From assembly GCA_916048095.2 (NCBI GenBank), contig OU696581.1, positions 6,801,766 to 6,865,765 of the forward strand: a stretch of DNA of 64,000 nucleotides, given 5' to 3'. This stretch comes from Sacculina carcini (Eukaryota; Arthropoda; Thecostraca; Sacculinidae). The notes beneath the pieces are model-generated. The model was not told the origin of the DNA, ran no database searches, and saw only the letters and a list, made by a program, of their open reading frames with translations. A program made the translations under genes and the position numbers. Position 1 is the first letter of the stretch; every line of letters begins with the position of its first letter. Shown in pieces: positions 10,826 to 21,979 of the stretch.

Positions 10826-11011
10826 TGTTGTGGTAATTATTGCGAGGTGATGTTGTGATGTTTATCACGAGAGTTATTGATTTAAATTTAGTGTGATTTA
10901 GACTGTCTTGAATTTATTGAACATGGATTTTTTGGAATTTGGTGTGCGTGTTTGAAGTGTGAGCGCATTGTTCCGTTTTATGGTTTGTTTTTCTTGAATA
11001 TATTCGCCACA
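10826..11011 (+). repeat. 3' LTR, 186 bp
   Basis: Begins TGTTGTGG right after a purine tract (TGGGGGGAG, about 10817-10825) and ends GCCACA. The TG...CA ends are standard. Its last 70 bp match the 5' fragment at 6047-6116. The following base run (GTTATCAAAC) does not match the bases before 6047, so no target duplication is preserved. Confidence 0.7.
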
Positions 11012-11522
11012 GTTATCAAACGACGTGATGTGAAGCTGTGTAACAGAACAAGCTGTTACAAGCTGCTCATAAGACCATGAGGCACACAGACACATCCGAC
11101 AGGTCAGCATCCAGTCACATCAGAACACACACACCGGACATCGCTAACCCGGCAGTTTGTTTGGACGCCATTCAGCAACACGGAAAACCCCGTGTCCCAG
11201 TGCCGAATGAGATGAAGAACACGGTGAGACAGTGCATTAGCGGCAACTGGTTCACACCACAGAGACCTGATCACCGACGCCGTCAACTACACAGAGACAA
11301 AACGAACGGACCACACCGTTCAGTGTTTTAGATGAAGTGTTTAACACATGGACAATTACTACAGAACTGTAGAACAGCAGTACTGAGACTACTGACACAG
11401 GTCAGGATATAAGCGACTGAGAGTTAAAACATTGAGGAAGGCAAGCAATTACTCACCATGTTCAGTGGTGGCGGCCGCGTAACAATGGTTCGATCTTGCT
11501 GGCTAAGCGGCATGTGCTGCAC
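11012..11522. other. Intergenic, nothing recognised
   Basis: About 500 bp between the 3' LTR and the zinc-binding exon. An 84-codon plus-strand frame (11077-11331) shows no motif. I see no repeats. Confidence 0.5.
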
Positions 11523-11817
11523 CTCGGGGATGGTCATGGACCAGAGATAAATCGGCTCTGACTGGCCCGTCGTCCCCACTCGTGAAAGCAATGATAAAGG
11601 CGCTGCACTGCCTGCCAAGGTTGTAATGCCCCTGCCCCTTCAATTGCCGCTTACCGGCCTCTTTGCTCTTGAACGAGCCGGAACGGTGGCACTCAAAATA
11701 ATGCCGGGTACCTCGTTTTCGGCACACGGAAAATTGGTGTTTTCCAGTGGCCTCAAGCTCCTCTTTCCACTGGAGGAAGGAGGCGTAATTATGGAATTTC
11801 TTGCAGTCCTTCGCCTC
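11523..11817 (-). CDS. Candidate exon: FAR1/ZSWIM3-like zinc-binding domain
   Basis: Minus-strand open segment preceded by a good acceptor (TGCTTTTGCAG, 11828-11818) and followed by a possible donor (GAG|GTGCAG near 11522). The encoded protein has the arrangement FHNYASFLQWKEELE, a basic YFECHRSG segment, GKRQLKGQG, CSAFI, and a closing VHDH. This is the pattern of the FAR1/ZSWIM3 N-terminal domain, related to MULE-type transposase DNA-binding domains. It could be an exon of a host gene derived from a transposase, or a MULE remnant. No other exon was identified. Confidence 0.45.
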
Positions 11818-11917
11818 CTGCAAAAGCAGCACAATGAAGTTGAAAATACAAGAATGTTTACTGTAAAGTATTGCATTTGGTGTTTCCTCACAAGTTGATC
11901 TGGGTGTGAGAAACAAT

Positions 11918-12294
11918 TTAATAAGTGTACATCTGCAGCAAGTGACAACACGCTATTACTTAATATACTATTTTCGCAGATTTGCCTATACGTTAAATCA
12001 AATCATAATACCTCCGGTGTCTTATTGAAACGCGACATGGTACAATATAACCAGCACGAAAAAACCACGAAACCAGCACAGTACGAAAATTTGGCACTAT
12101 CACTTGAAGATTCGCGCGCCTCTTTCCACTTGAAGACTTCAATAAATTAAAAATTGTCTGTGAAATATCTTTTTTTATCTCAAAACATCCAAAAAAGTGT
12201 TCTCTAATGAATTCCAGCGTTATAAATTAGCTCAATTTAATGTTCTTGAATCCTTACATATTTAGCCTAGACCCCAATGGAAGACGGATGGTGG
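11918..12294. other. AT-rich intergenic, nothing recognised
   Basis: No coding signal and no clear repeats. It contains poly-T/A runs. The last bases (GTGG, 12291-12294) form the left target duplication of the following LTR element. Confidence 0.5.
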
Positions 12295-12458
12295 TGTAGC
12301 GTCCCACGTGTACATTTATGTATAGATATTTCACCCTTCAAACGTTACGGCATTACATGCAGCACCTGCTCTCACACACATTTGGTATTTCAACACATTT
12401 GGGCGCGGGACTTCAACAGTGGCACATTCCTAGGCATAGCCACGTCTAAAGCGCTACA
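12295..12458 (+). repeat. 5' LTR of gypsy B, internally deleted (164 bp)
   Basis: The first roughly 90 bp match the start of the 3' LTR at about 95%. The last roughly 60 bp match its end (GGCGCGGGACT... GTCTAAAGCGCTACA). About 455 bp of the 3' LTR are absent, so this LTR lost its middle or the 3' LTR gained sequence. Confidence 0.85.
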
Positions 12459-12459
12459 C

Positions 12460-12477
12460 TGGTGACCCCGACGTGAT
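12460..12477 (+). promoter_or_regulatory. Primer-binding site of gypsy B
   Basis: TGGTGACCCCGACGTGAT lies one base after the LTR end. It starts with TGG as expected for pairing to a tRNA CCA end and resembles sites seen in many animal gypsy elements. I did not identify the tRNA. Confidence 0.75.
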
Positions 12478-12481
12478 CACC

Positions 12482-13521
12482 ATGCCTAGAGGTCGTGCCA
12501 TCCCTGCCGCCCCTCCTTCACAGAGCCACTCGCCCGACAGCGCTCCTGACGCACCTGCTGGTCATGCTGCCCCGTTCGCCTCTGACGCTCCTGCCGCCGA
12601 GGCGGTTCTTTCAAGGCCGGTCGCCGCAATTCGACTGCCACCGTTCGCCGCACAAAATCCGGAGTTATGGCTCACACAAGTCGAATTTTCAACGGACGTG
12701 TCTGGCATCAATGAGGACCGCGTCAAGCTCAAATTGTTGGCCTCCAACTTACCCATTGACGTCGCGGACATATCAAAAACGTCATCAACCGGCCCACGTC
12801 GACATTTGCTGAGCTATGCAGCGCTCTTCGCACTCGTCTTGCGGAATCACGAGCGTCAAGGCTAGAGGCGATGCTGAGGCACCAACAGCTGGGGGACCAG
12901 AAGTCCTCTCAGCTATTGCGCAGCATGACGAATTAGCTGACGACTTCAGGGGCCACCTGCGACACTGACCTGCTACGCATGCTGTTTTTGCAGCGTATGC
13001 CGCGTGATGTCAACGCTGCATTGACTTTGTTGCCAGAGAGCACTGGATTGGCTGAGTTGGCTTTGGCTGCCGATCGATTCATAGCCGCCACCCAGCGTCC
13101 GCCAGCCAGCATCTGGCCGGTAGCTGCCGCTCTACAGACGTCAGCCGCCGCCACACAGCCACCTGCTGTCCTACAGGCACCAGCCGCCCTAAGATCACCA
13201 GCTGCCATTATACAGCCACCAGCCGTGCTCGCTGCTACACAGCAGGTTGCGCCGAATGGGCATGAATCGTACACTCTCACTGCAGCTCTCAGCAGTTTGA
13301 TTGAGAAATTGCAGTTCGCCAGGGACCGGGCCCCTCCGGACACACGAGGCATTTCCGGTCGCAGACGGTCCAGATCGCTCACATCCGCTCCACCGCATTC
13401 TCCGTCACCACGTTCGTCGGCAGAGGCAACAGTGTGCTGGTACCACCGTCGTTGGGGTGCCGCTGCCGAGCACTGCACCAGTCCGTGCAGCTGGTCCGCT
13501 TCCACGCCGGCGGAAAACTAG
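12482..13521 (+). pseudogene. Gypsy B gag, frameshifted
   Basis: The ATG at 12482 opens a Pro/Ala-rich N-terminus followed by a capsid-like start (LPPFAAQNPELWLTQVE, LASNLPIDVADI). A frameshift near 12860 and a stop near 12935 interrupt it. The rest is open at 12979-13521: LLRMLFLQRMP, an Ala/Pro/Gln repeat (QPPAVLQAPAALRSPAA), and a terminal zinc-type motif ([18 protein letters not shown]), typical of gypsy gag proteins where the second residue pair is often YH..FG. It would package the element RNA. Non-functional. The end overlaps pol in the -1 frame. Confidence 0.75.
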
Positions 13522-15611
13522 CGTGCCTACAGCGCGGAGCACCAGCGACTGCAGGTAAACGGCCATCATCGGTGCCGCTCTTCATGGTCGAAGATCACCT
13601 CACCAAACAGCTCTTTCTTGTCGACACTGGAGCCCAATTCAGTCTCATCATGCCCCAGGCACTTTCAGCTCCACTTTCGTCAACAATCGAGTCGAAACTA
13701 CAGGCCGCCAATGGATCCCTCGTCGACGTCTACGGCACACATGACCTCCATGTGTCGTTTGACGAGGGATCTTCTGTCAAGTGGCGTTTTGTGGTAGCGA
13801 ATGTCACCACAAATATTATTGATGCTGACCTACTTTCGCATTTCCCGCTGATTATTGACCTGCATAACCGTGAGCTCCGTGATTCATCAGGTCAAGTTCG
13901 TGCTCGCGAAATCCAGACCTGTGCTGGATCGTCCGAACTACAGTGCATAATTCAACCACGCAGTCGCTTCGATGAACTTATCCGTGAATTTCCTAGTGGC
14001 GTGCGCCCTTCTAGCGAACCGTTCCCGTTGCTACACAAGGTCACGCACCACATTGTCACCACTGGTCCACCGAAATTCGCTCGTCCTCGTCGTCTACCGC
14101 CTGATCGCCTAAAAGTGGCCAAGAAGGCATTTGACCACATGTTGCAGACTGGAGTGATGCGGCCATCTTCTAGCAATTGGGCTGCTCCACTTCATCTAGT
14201 GCCCAAAAAGGAGCCTGGAGAGTGGAGACCGTGCGGCGAATACCGCACCCTGAACGCCTGCACGCGACCCGACCGATACGCAATACCATACTTGCAAGAT
14301 TTTGTGAGTGATTTGGCTGGGTGCACTGTTTTCAGCACTATTGATCTCGTGCGCGTCTATAACCAAATCCCGGTGGAGCCAGTTGACATTCATAAGACGA
14401 CCGTCACCGCGCCGTTCGGCTTATTTGAAGCAACGCGCATGCCCTTTGGATTGCGCAACGCGGCGCAAACCAAGCAGCGCTTCATGGACGAGGTACTGAA
14501 GGGTGTGCCAAACGCGTACGCCTACATAGACGACGTCTTGATTGCCAGCCCCACAATGACCGAGCATGACCTTCATGTGCGTGCAGTGCTGCAGCGCCTT
14601 CAACAATACGGCGTTGTTATAAATCCGCAAAAATGTACATACGCTGCATCAGCAGTTTCGTTTCTGGGTCACCGAGTGTCGGCTGATGGCATTGCACCAC
14701 TTCCGGAGAAAACGCAAGACATATTGTCCTTTCCTCAGCCGCAGACACAGGCCCAGTTGCGCCGGTTTCTTGGCCTGCTTGCGTTTTATCACCGCTTTCT
14801 GCCCGCGTGTGCAGCACAAGTGCAGTCGTTGCATAAACTACTCGTCCCAGCTGGCAAACGTTCCCGGCTGCCGGTCAAGTGGACAACGGAAGCGGACGAC
14901 GCATTCAAGAAGGTGAAACTGCTGATGGCTAATGCTGTGCGCCTTGCACATCCGGTGAAAGAAGCTCCTATCAGCTTTCAAGTTGATGCTTCTGATAAAG
15001 CTGTGGGTGCCGTTTTACAGCAGTTCGTCGGTGGTTTTAGGCAGCCACTCAGCTTTTTCCCGAAAGCGTTGAGACCTGCATATCAGCGCTACAGCGCGTT
15101 TGGCCGCCAATTACTCGCAGTGTACTTGGCCATTCGTCGCTTTCGATACGCAGTTGAGGGACGTCCACTCACCGTTTTTACAGACCACCGTCCTCTAGTG
15201 TCTGCAGTGAATGTCCCGACCGATCGGCATTCACCTCGTGAAATGAGACACTTAGATTACATCGGCCAATTCACGAGTGATTTACGTCAAGTACCCGGCG
15301 AAGACAACGTATTCGCTGATACGCTTTCTCGTACCATCAACGTACTCCGGTTACCTGAGTCACCACTGCATGACTTCAACTTTCTGGCGGCGGCACAGGA
15401 AACCGCATAAGCAACCGCAGACCTGCATAAGTTTGCAGAGCAGCCTCACTCGCTGGAGCTCCGATCCGAAAAGCTCCCCGGCGGCTCATCACTGCTCTGT
15501 GATATTTCTACTGGCAAGCTACGGCCTTTGATCCCGACATCTTTACGTCATCTCTATTTCAACATGTGGCACAATATGTCGCATCCTGGAATCAGTGCTA
15601 CGCAAGATCTC
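13434..15611 (+). pseudogene. Gypsy B pol, 5' part: protease, RT, RNase H, integrase start
   Basis: 658 open codons. The aspartic protease has [11 protein letters not shown] shows [38 protein letters not shown] and AYIDDVLIA, the YIDD catalytic box. RNase H has [14 protein letters not shown] and VFTDHRPL, then a connection with [14 protein letters not shown] at about 15408 interrupts the frame, which continues beyond it into the integrase zinc domain (HNMSHPGISATQDL) up to 15611, where LINE C is inserted. Apart from that stop the catalytic residues are intact, so the element died recently relative to its neighbours. Confidence 0.85.
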
Positions 15612-15770
15612 GTTCGTTCGTTCGTTATTTGTGTTTATGGGGTGCACCGGCCTCTGGGACCATACGGCACCCCCCAGTCTATTCACAGCCTAAACACCCA
15701 AAAATGATGGACATGAGGAATGGAATGATGAAATAAATAAGTGTGATAGTGAACAAAATGAATGTGAAAG

Positions 15771-18700
15771 TCAAGAAATAAAACTCAATAAATAATTAAA
15801 AAAAGGCAAAAGCCGTAAAAACTCAAAAATGCGGCCCTCAATGACCGCCGATTGCTCCTGTCCGAGAACATCGTGAATAGTCCGAACGGATCCAAGAAAA
15901 CGTTGACACGCCTCTGAGAATGATGGGCATTCCACCAGGATGTGCTGCACGGAGAGACGTACATTACATGCGCTGCACGTGGGTTCAGGTTGTCCGAGTA
16001 GAAGATGGCGATGCGTATCGTACGTGTGACCCACACGCAGACGACAGAGCGCCACTTCCTCGGACCTCTTCCGGCGACAAGAGCACATCCAATGTCCGAT
16101 TTCGGGCTTCACAGCTTTTAATTTGTTAGAACCACATTCGTCCCAGGAGAGCTGCCAGCGAGAACGGATAAAACGATGTATAATAGGATAAAAGTCCGAA
16201 TACGGAATGGGAAAGTTAAAATAAAATGAATAAAAGTCTCGTTCAGCAGCTCTTTTTGCGGCTGTCAGCTCGCTCGTTGCCCAAAATACCAATATGGGCC
16301 GGAATCCAGCAGAACTTTACACGCTTGCCCTGGTGGTGGATGATGTCAAGAGAGATAAAAATCTTCTGTATAAGAGGATGTAAGGAGAAAGACGATAATG
16401 AAGTTAAAGCACTAAGGGAATCAGATAAAACTAAAAACAATGAAAAAGAAGATGAGCGAATAAAAACCAGGGCCAGCAGGATAGCGTGAAGTTCAGCCGT
16501 GTAAATGGAGGCGCTCGGTGGCAGCGTGCTCGAGCGGCACATACCTCCACTTACAAACGCACAACCCACACCACTGGCCGACTTAGATCCATCAGTGTAC
16601 ACGGCAGTATACCGTCCGTAAGAATGAATTCGCTCCAGTGTGTTTGAGCGAAGCACACTGGGCACTGTACGGTGTTTCGGCAGAGCTGCTAGCGAGACGT
16701 CAACCTCGGGTCTGACCAATTCCCAGGGTGACTCCGCCGCGTATTCTTGTCTGAGGACGTCGTTAGCACCCATCCCGCATGACTCCAGCAGTGCCCTCAT
16801 TTTGCTGCAAAACAGCACAGAACACTGAGGTCCTGGAAGGTGCTGCTGCTCAGGCACATGCTGGGAAAATACCACGTCATACGCGGGGTTTTCATGGGTG
16901 CTTGCCAGCTTGCAAGAATAACGCATGACCAGCTCTTGACGACGGAGCGCCAGCGGAGCCTCATCAGCCTCAACAAGGAGGCTGACGATTGGCGACGTGC
17001 GAAACGCGCCGGTGGCAATGCGTATCCCTGCGTGGTGTACGACATTCAAACGGCCTTTTGCTGACTCCGAAGCCAGATCATATACGATGCTTGCGTAATC
17101 GAGACGCGACCTGACTAACGAGCGGTACAGAAGGAGAAGGGACTGTCGATCTGCTCCATACCGCATGCGGGAAACAGTCTTCAGCACATTCAGTGCCTTT
17201 AGACAAGTGGTTCTCAGCTGTGAAATATGGTCGGTGTAGGTCAAGCGCGAGTCCAACGTGACCCCTAAAAACCGAACCGTGCGTTGGAATGAGACAGCAC
17301 TGCCGTACAATTCCACTTTCATGTCAGGGCAGGCACCTCGACGGCGGCAGAAGTGTACACCGACCGTTTTGGACGTCGAGAAGCGGAAGCCGTTACGCGT
17401 TCCCCAAGTCTCTATTTTATTCACCGCCAGCTGCAGTTGACGCTGGACAGCAACAGTGCTGCGGGAAGAACACCATATGGCGAAGTCGTCCACAAATAGA
17501 GACCGTCCAATCGAGGGAGGCAAATGATCGTCAATGTCGTTGATCATTATGGCAAAAAGGGCCACGCTGAGCACACTACCCTGTGGAACGCCTTCTGCCT
17601 GATCCAACGAACGAGACAGGGAGTTCCCCACACGCACACAGAATGTGCGGTGCAAAAGGAAATTGTGTACGAACCTCCCCATGTTGCCTCTGACACCACA
17701 GCGATGCAGTTTGCGAAGAATACCATGTCGCCATGTGGTGTCATATGCCTTTTCGATGTCAAAGAATATCGCCCCGACGTGGTGACATCGCGTGAAACTT
17801 TCACGTACGCGAGAGTCAATGGTCACCAAGTGGTCTAACGTTGAGCGACCCTGGCGAAATCCGCACTGAGCATCATTGAACAGCCGACCGCGTTCCAGAA
17901 ACCATACCAGCCGTCTGCAAACCATTTTCTCAAAAAGTTTGCAGAGACTGGAGGTAAGCGATATCGGGCGATAGTCAGACGGGTGATCGCCCGATTTGCC
18001 CTGTTTCATGATGGGTATCACGATTGCCCGTCGCCAGGAGGCCGGAAACTGCCCACCACTCCACAGATCATTGAAGACCTGCAGCAAGGTGGACAGCACT
18101 GCGGGCGACAGACGTTTCAGCATGAGGTTGTGCACCTCATCAGGGCCTTCAGCCACATCGCGAAGCGATCGCAAGGCCGTTCTCAGCTCAGATGCAGAAA
18201 AATCGCTGTTGATTGGCAGCTGACAGCTGGTGGAGAAATCAACGGGTGATCTCTCGCACTGCTGTTTGATCGCCGCAAAATCAGGGTCGTCTACGTTTGC
18301 ACGACAGCGCTCCGCTAAATATCGGCCAATTTCGTCAGCAACATGCTCCGGATTAATCACGTCCACGCCACTGATCTTCAGAGAAGGCAGTGGATTGGGA
18401 CGGTACTTACCAGAGATGCGCTTTATACGGTCCCATATGGTGGATATAGGACAATGCCGATTAATGCTGGACACATAGGAGACCCACGAGGCCCGCTTCG
18501 CCTCGCGAAAGGTCCATCGAGCTTTTGCGCGAGCGTGGCGGAAGCAAAGCATGTTTGCCACCGTGCTGTTGCGCCGGAAGCGACCCCAGCAACGACGTCG
18601 CTCTCGCAACGCCGTAGCACACGCGTCTGTCCACCAAGGAACAGGACGCCGCCGGGGACGCGATGCCGTACGCGGAATGCTCTGTTTGGCACAGGTGACA

Positions 18701-19485
18701 ATGGCCTCAGTAAAACCTTCGACGCTGGGTCGAAGTGTGGGGTTGCCCATGGCTTCCAGTGTCAAGCAATCATAGCGGACCCAATCAGCTCGTTTGAAAT
18801 TCCATCTCGGTGGTCGTGTTCCCAACCTAGGTACCTCATTGAGACAGATCCATATAGGGAAGTGGTCACTCCCATACAGACTGGTCTCAACGGTCCAGCT
18901 CGTGGATGCCTGCAGACTGGGACTGCACAGACTGAGGTCCAGAGCGGACATGCTTCCCGATGGCATGGTACAATGCGTATATGTGCCTGTGTTTAAAATA
19001 CCTATGTCTAATACAGTTAAAATATCCTCCATAATAAAACCACGGCTACAATATGCATCACAACCCCAAAAAGGGCTGTGAGCATTAAAATCGCCTAACA
19101 CATAAAAAGGGGGTGAAAGTGAACTGATTAAAAACTCGACGTCAGCCCTTGGGAACGGGCGACCAGGCGGCAGGTACAATGAGCACACACTCACCTCCCT
19201 ACCACCGAGCCAGCACCGAACCGCAACCACCTGCAAATCTGACTGAATATGCAGGCGGCGACAGGGTACACTGGTGCGAACAGCCAGCATAACCCCGCCA
19301 TGGGCTATAGTCGAGCCGGGATTATCATATCTAAAAACATTAAAATCCTGAATACTAAAATACGAAGAAGTTAAAAGCTTAGTCTCCTGTATTGCTAAAA
19401 TCGATGGTTGTCGGGAGTGTAAAATATGCAGTAAATCATTAAAATTCGGTCTAATACCTCTAATATTCCATTGTAAAATGGACAT
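15771..19485 (-). pseudogene. LINE C ORF2: endonuclease, RT, RNase H, one frameshift
   Basis: ATG at 19485. Order: an APE-type endonuclease (ILQWNIRGIRPNF, IQETKL, LGDFNAHSPFWG, YGSDHFPI), RT (YRPISLTSSLCKLFEKMV, FFDIEKAYDTTW, EGVPQGSVL, FVDDFAIW), a thumb, RNase H (AVYTDGSKSASGVG, ELHAI, VLSDSLSAL, IPAHIGILGNERAD), and a tail with C-x2-C...H-x4-C zinc. The frame breaks once near 16250-16290, just after the final RNase H aspartate, and resumes in another frame to 15771. So only the C-terminal tail is uncoupled. The FVDD variant, instead of FADD or YADD, is noteworthy. Confidence 0.88.
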
Positions 19486-19570
19486 AAAAATAAATATAAT
19501 AGAATAAAATACATATAAATACTCCCGTTAAAAAGGCACATATACACTAACAACCAGGTAGCACAGGTAC

Positions 19571-21253
19571 CTAATCGCATCGCTTAGCCGATCGTCCTCT
19601 CTCCGAGTCAGGTGGGGACCCACTTGGAGAGGCCGAGAGCTTCCGCTTAGAGGAACTCTCCACCTCCATGGCAGTGGTGGGAGTCGCTCCGTCGTGTGCG
19701 GAAGGCGGTGCGCTAGCAACCGCCGAGCGCGGAGATGCAGGGACCGCGCTCGCTTTGTGACCGGGAGATGCTCGCCGGTCACTCCTCGGCGAGGCTGACT
19801 TGACCGAACGGCGGCTCTTGTGCTGAACCACCGTCCAGTCTCCGGATTTCCTCCGGTTCGGAGACGACCGCTCTGCTGGCTTGGAAGCCTGCTGAGCGGC
19901 CGGTTTTTTGCCGCCCTGACTAACCGGCATCGCTGCCGATTTGCCAGCGCGGTCCATCGGCCGGCTGACCGGCCGATCGGCGACCCGCTGAGGTCGCCGC
20001 TCAGCAGCCTTTTCAGGCTGCTGGGGAGCGGCCGCCTTGGGCCGCTGGGTTGCGGCCGTCTGGGACCGCTGGGTCGCGGACGCCTGGGACCGCTGGGGTG
20101 CGGCCGTTGGCGACCGCGACACGGCAGCCTCCTCAGGCCGCCGATCAACCGGTGTTGGTTCAAGCTCATGTTTATCAGCCCCAGGTACGACCAGCTTCAA
20201 GCCCATTCGTCCCGCCAGCTTCAAGAAGTCTCTAACAGTCAGCTTCTCCAAAAACGAGTCGACAGACTGTGGAGGTTGAGCCGACTTCGTGACGACACCG
20301 GCAAAGGACGGGCCCGACGGATGCGAGCTGCGATATACAGCACGCGCCTCGCCGAAACTGCAGCGCTGGGCAGCGCGGATAGCCAGAATTTCTTTTTCTT
20401 TCAGCCATTCCGGGCAGTCACGCGACGAGGACGCATGACCGCTGCTCCTGCAATTGACGCAGAAATACTCATTGTCGCAATCAGCAGCGGTGTGCCGTTC
20501 GGATGAGCAGCGTCCGCAGATCTCAGCACGGTTGCAGCGGGAGCTCGTATGCCCGAAACGTTGGCACCTGTAGCATCGCATTGGGTTGGGTACGTAGGGG
20601 CGGACACGGATACGCTGACGGATGTCACCGATCTTGATGTCATCCGGCAGAACAGCACCGTCAAACGTGAGGAAGAAAGAGTGCGTTGGCACCTCGCTAC
20701 CCTCACGCCGTCGGACGATGCGCTCCACACGGATGACACCCTGGGATGACAAACCGTCGCAGATTTCATCGTTATCAACACCCTCTAGCGCACGACAGAA
20801 CAGAACACCTCTGGCGTGGTTCAATGTCGAGTGCGCACACACCGAGATGGGGGTGCTCACCCAACGCTTGTTTTCACCCGTACCCACGCGATACCGGAAT
20901 GTGTCGGCCTTCATCGCGCGGGATGCTGCCGTCTCATTGCCGTATTTAACCAGCAGAGAACCGTCTCTCTGTCGGCTGGCCTCGACAGGCGCGTCTCCGA
21001 TGTTCTTGAAACCATCCAGACGACGGAATTGGTTCAGCGAGGACAATTTCACGTGTTCATTGGTGCTGGTAAAAACCAGCACCATCGGCACAGGTGCAGC
21101 ACGACTGTCGCCGTGCAAGTGGCTCAGAGTACGACCACCTTTCGGCGGCCGTGGCCGATCGCCCGATGGACGACCAGCAGGTGGGGTGGTTGGAGTTTTT
21201 GAAGCCATGAATTGTTTGTTTGTCTCTGCGCGCACGACCACCCTCCTCTGCAC
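19571..21253 (-). CDS. LINE C ORF1, zinc-knuckle RNA-binding protein
   Basis: 560 codons, uninterrupted. It has a basic, Pro-rich N-terminus, an RRM-like central region, and three cysteine knuckles in tandem: CYRCQRFGHTSSRC, CGRCSSERHTAADC and CVNCRSSGHASSSRDC. The segment after them, EKEILAIRAAQRCSFGEAR, is shared in form with the ORF1 proteins of LINE B and LINE D in this window. A long Ala/Gln/Arg/Ser-rich tail includes PQRSQAS-type repeats. Its role is to bind the LINE RNA. The coding gap to ORF2 is 85 nt. Starts at ATG 21253, after a roughly 717-bp leader. Confidence 0.85.
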   Translation of the reverse strand: MQRRVVVRAETNKQFMASKTPTTPPAGRPSGDRPRPPKGGRTLSHLHGDSRAAPVPMVLVFTSTNEHVKLSSLNQFRRLDGFKNIGDAPVEASRQRDGSLLVKYGNETAASRAMKADTFRYRVGTGENKRWVSTPISVCAHSTLNHARGVLFCRALEGVDNDEICDGLSSQGVIRVERIVRRREGSEVPTHSFFLTFDGAVLPDDIKIGDIRQRIRVRPYVPNPMRCYRCQRFGHTSSRCNRAEICGRCSSERHTAADCDNEYFCVNCRSSGHASSSRDCPEWLKEKEILAIRAAQRCSFGEARAVYRSSHPSGPSFAGVVTKSAQPPQSVDSFLEKLTVRDFLKLAGRMGLKLVVPGADKHELEPTPVDRRPEEAAVSRSPTAAPQRSQASATQRSQTAATQRPKAAAPQQPEKAAERRPQRVADRPVSRPMDRAGKSAAMPVSQGGKKPAAQQASKPAERSSPNRRKSGDWTVVQHKSRRSVKSASPRSDRRASPGHKASAVPASPRSAVASAPPSAHDGATPTTAMEVESSSKRKLSASPSGSPPDSERGRSAKRCD

Positions 21254-21970
21254 GGGGCCCTACTGGGGGGACGGGCAGAGCCAGCATGGGATGCCACGCC
21301 AGTGGTGGTGCGCGCTGTACGGGCACCGAATACCCCTGAGCTCGCTGCGAGCTCCGCCCGGTACTAGTCCGCGGGAGCTACAGCACCGGGCCCGGACCAG
21401 TGACCCCCACCGGTCCATCTGGACACAGCAACTGCAGCCCCACTGCAAACGGCGGACACTGCACCGGGCGGGACCCCCCTCGAGCACCAGGCACCTCACC
21501 CTTGACCCTCTTGAGCCCTATCCGGCCACCCGTGCCGGCGTCGGACCATTCTCTCCACTGTCGAGGAGCCAAACAGCGGCCCCGTCGGGGTTCGACGCGC
21601 AGGCCAAAGACGAGTGTTGCGTCACGCCACCACTATACCCCGGGTGACGTGACACTCAGCGGCCAGGATCCTGTTTGCCGATCCGACGGGGGAGGGTTTC
21701 CAGATGGCCCTTGGCTGCTAACCAGCTCATCCGCCCTTTGACAGGTCTTGTTTTTCTTCCTGTTGGGTGTCTGGCCACCCTCCTCACTGGCATAGGCCAG
21801 TGGGGGGCCGGATTAGTCGCCGACATTCCGACCATGCGGCTGGTTGTACCGGGTTACATGTTACCAGTAGCAGGCCGAAACCTGACCAGACATGTCTGCC
21901 TTTAGTCGCCTCTTACGACACGCGGCAGCTACGGCGGCAGAATTCTAACCCCCCTACCGCAGGGGTGACT
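21254..21970 (-). promoter_or_regulatory. LINE C 5' UTR / probable internal promoter region
   Basis: GC-rich leader of about 717 bp on the minus strand, beginning AGTCACCCCTGCGGTAGGG and including GTCGTAAGAGGCGACTAA. A related block recurs on the plus strand at 61225-61310 (GAGGAGGGTGGCTGGACACC). That repetition shows the leader belongs to a family present elsewhere in the genome. LINEs of this kind carry internal promoters near the 5' end. No specific promoter box was proved. Confidence 0.6.
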
Positions 21971-21979
21971 CAAGATCTC

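Larger units (their letters stand above)
6047..11011 (+). mobile_element. Decayed Ty3/gypsy-like element carrying virus-like insert
   Basis: LTR-type order: a truncated 5' LTR (6047-6116), a primer-binding-like site (6117-6128), then 2.3 kb of non-retroelement sequence where gag and protease should be, then pol (8464-10789), then a purine tract and the 3' LTR (10826-11011). The pol protein is related to the intact element at 54343-58797. The 70 bp of 5' LTR match the last 70 bp of the 3' LTR at 66 of 70 positions. No target duplication was found. Several stops in pol are CGA-to-TGA type. Confidence 0.7.
15612..21970 (-). mobile_element. Near-full-length I-like LINE (C) inserted in gypsy B
   Basis: Minus-strand non-LTR element with a 5' UTR, ORF1, ORF2 and an ACGA-repeat 3' tail (TTCGTTCGTTCG on the plus strand at 15612). 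It is flanked by a 9-bp direct repeat, CAAGATCTC, at 15603-15611 and 21971-21979. Removing it and one repeat copy restores the position of the gypsy B integrase. The presence of RNase H in ORF2, three zinc knuckles in ORF1 and an FVDD active site point to the I group. Only one clear coding lesion was found (see ORF2). Confidence 0.9.

Noticed and set aside
20746-21647. Plus-strand ORFs of 67-341 codons over LINE C
   Set aside because: Antisense shadows of the GC-rich ORF1 and leader; no domain.
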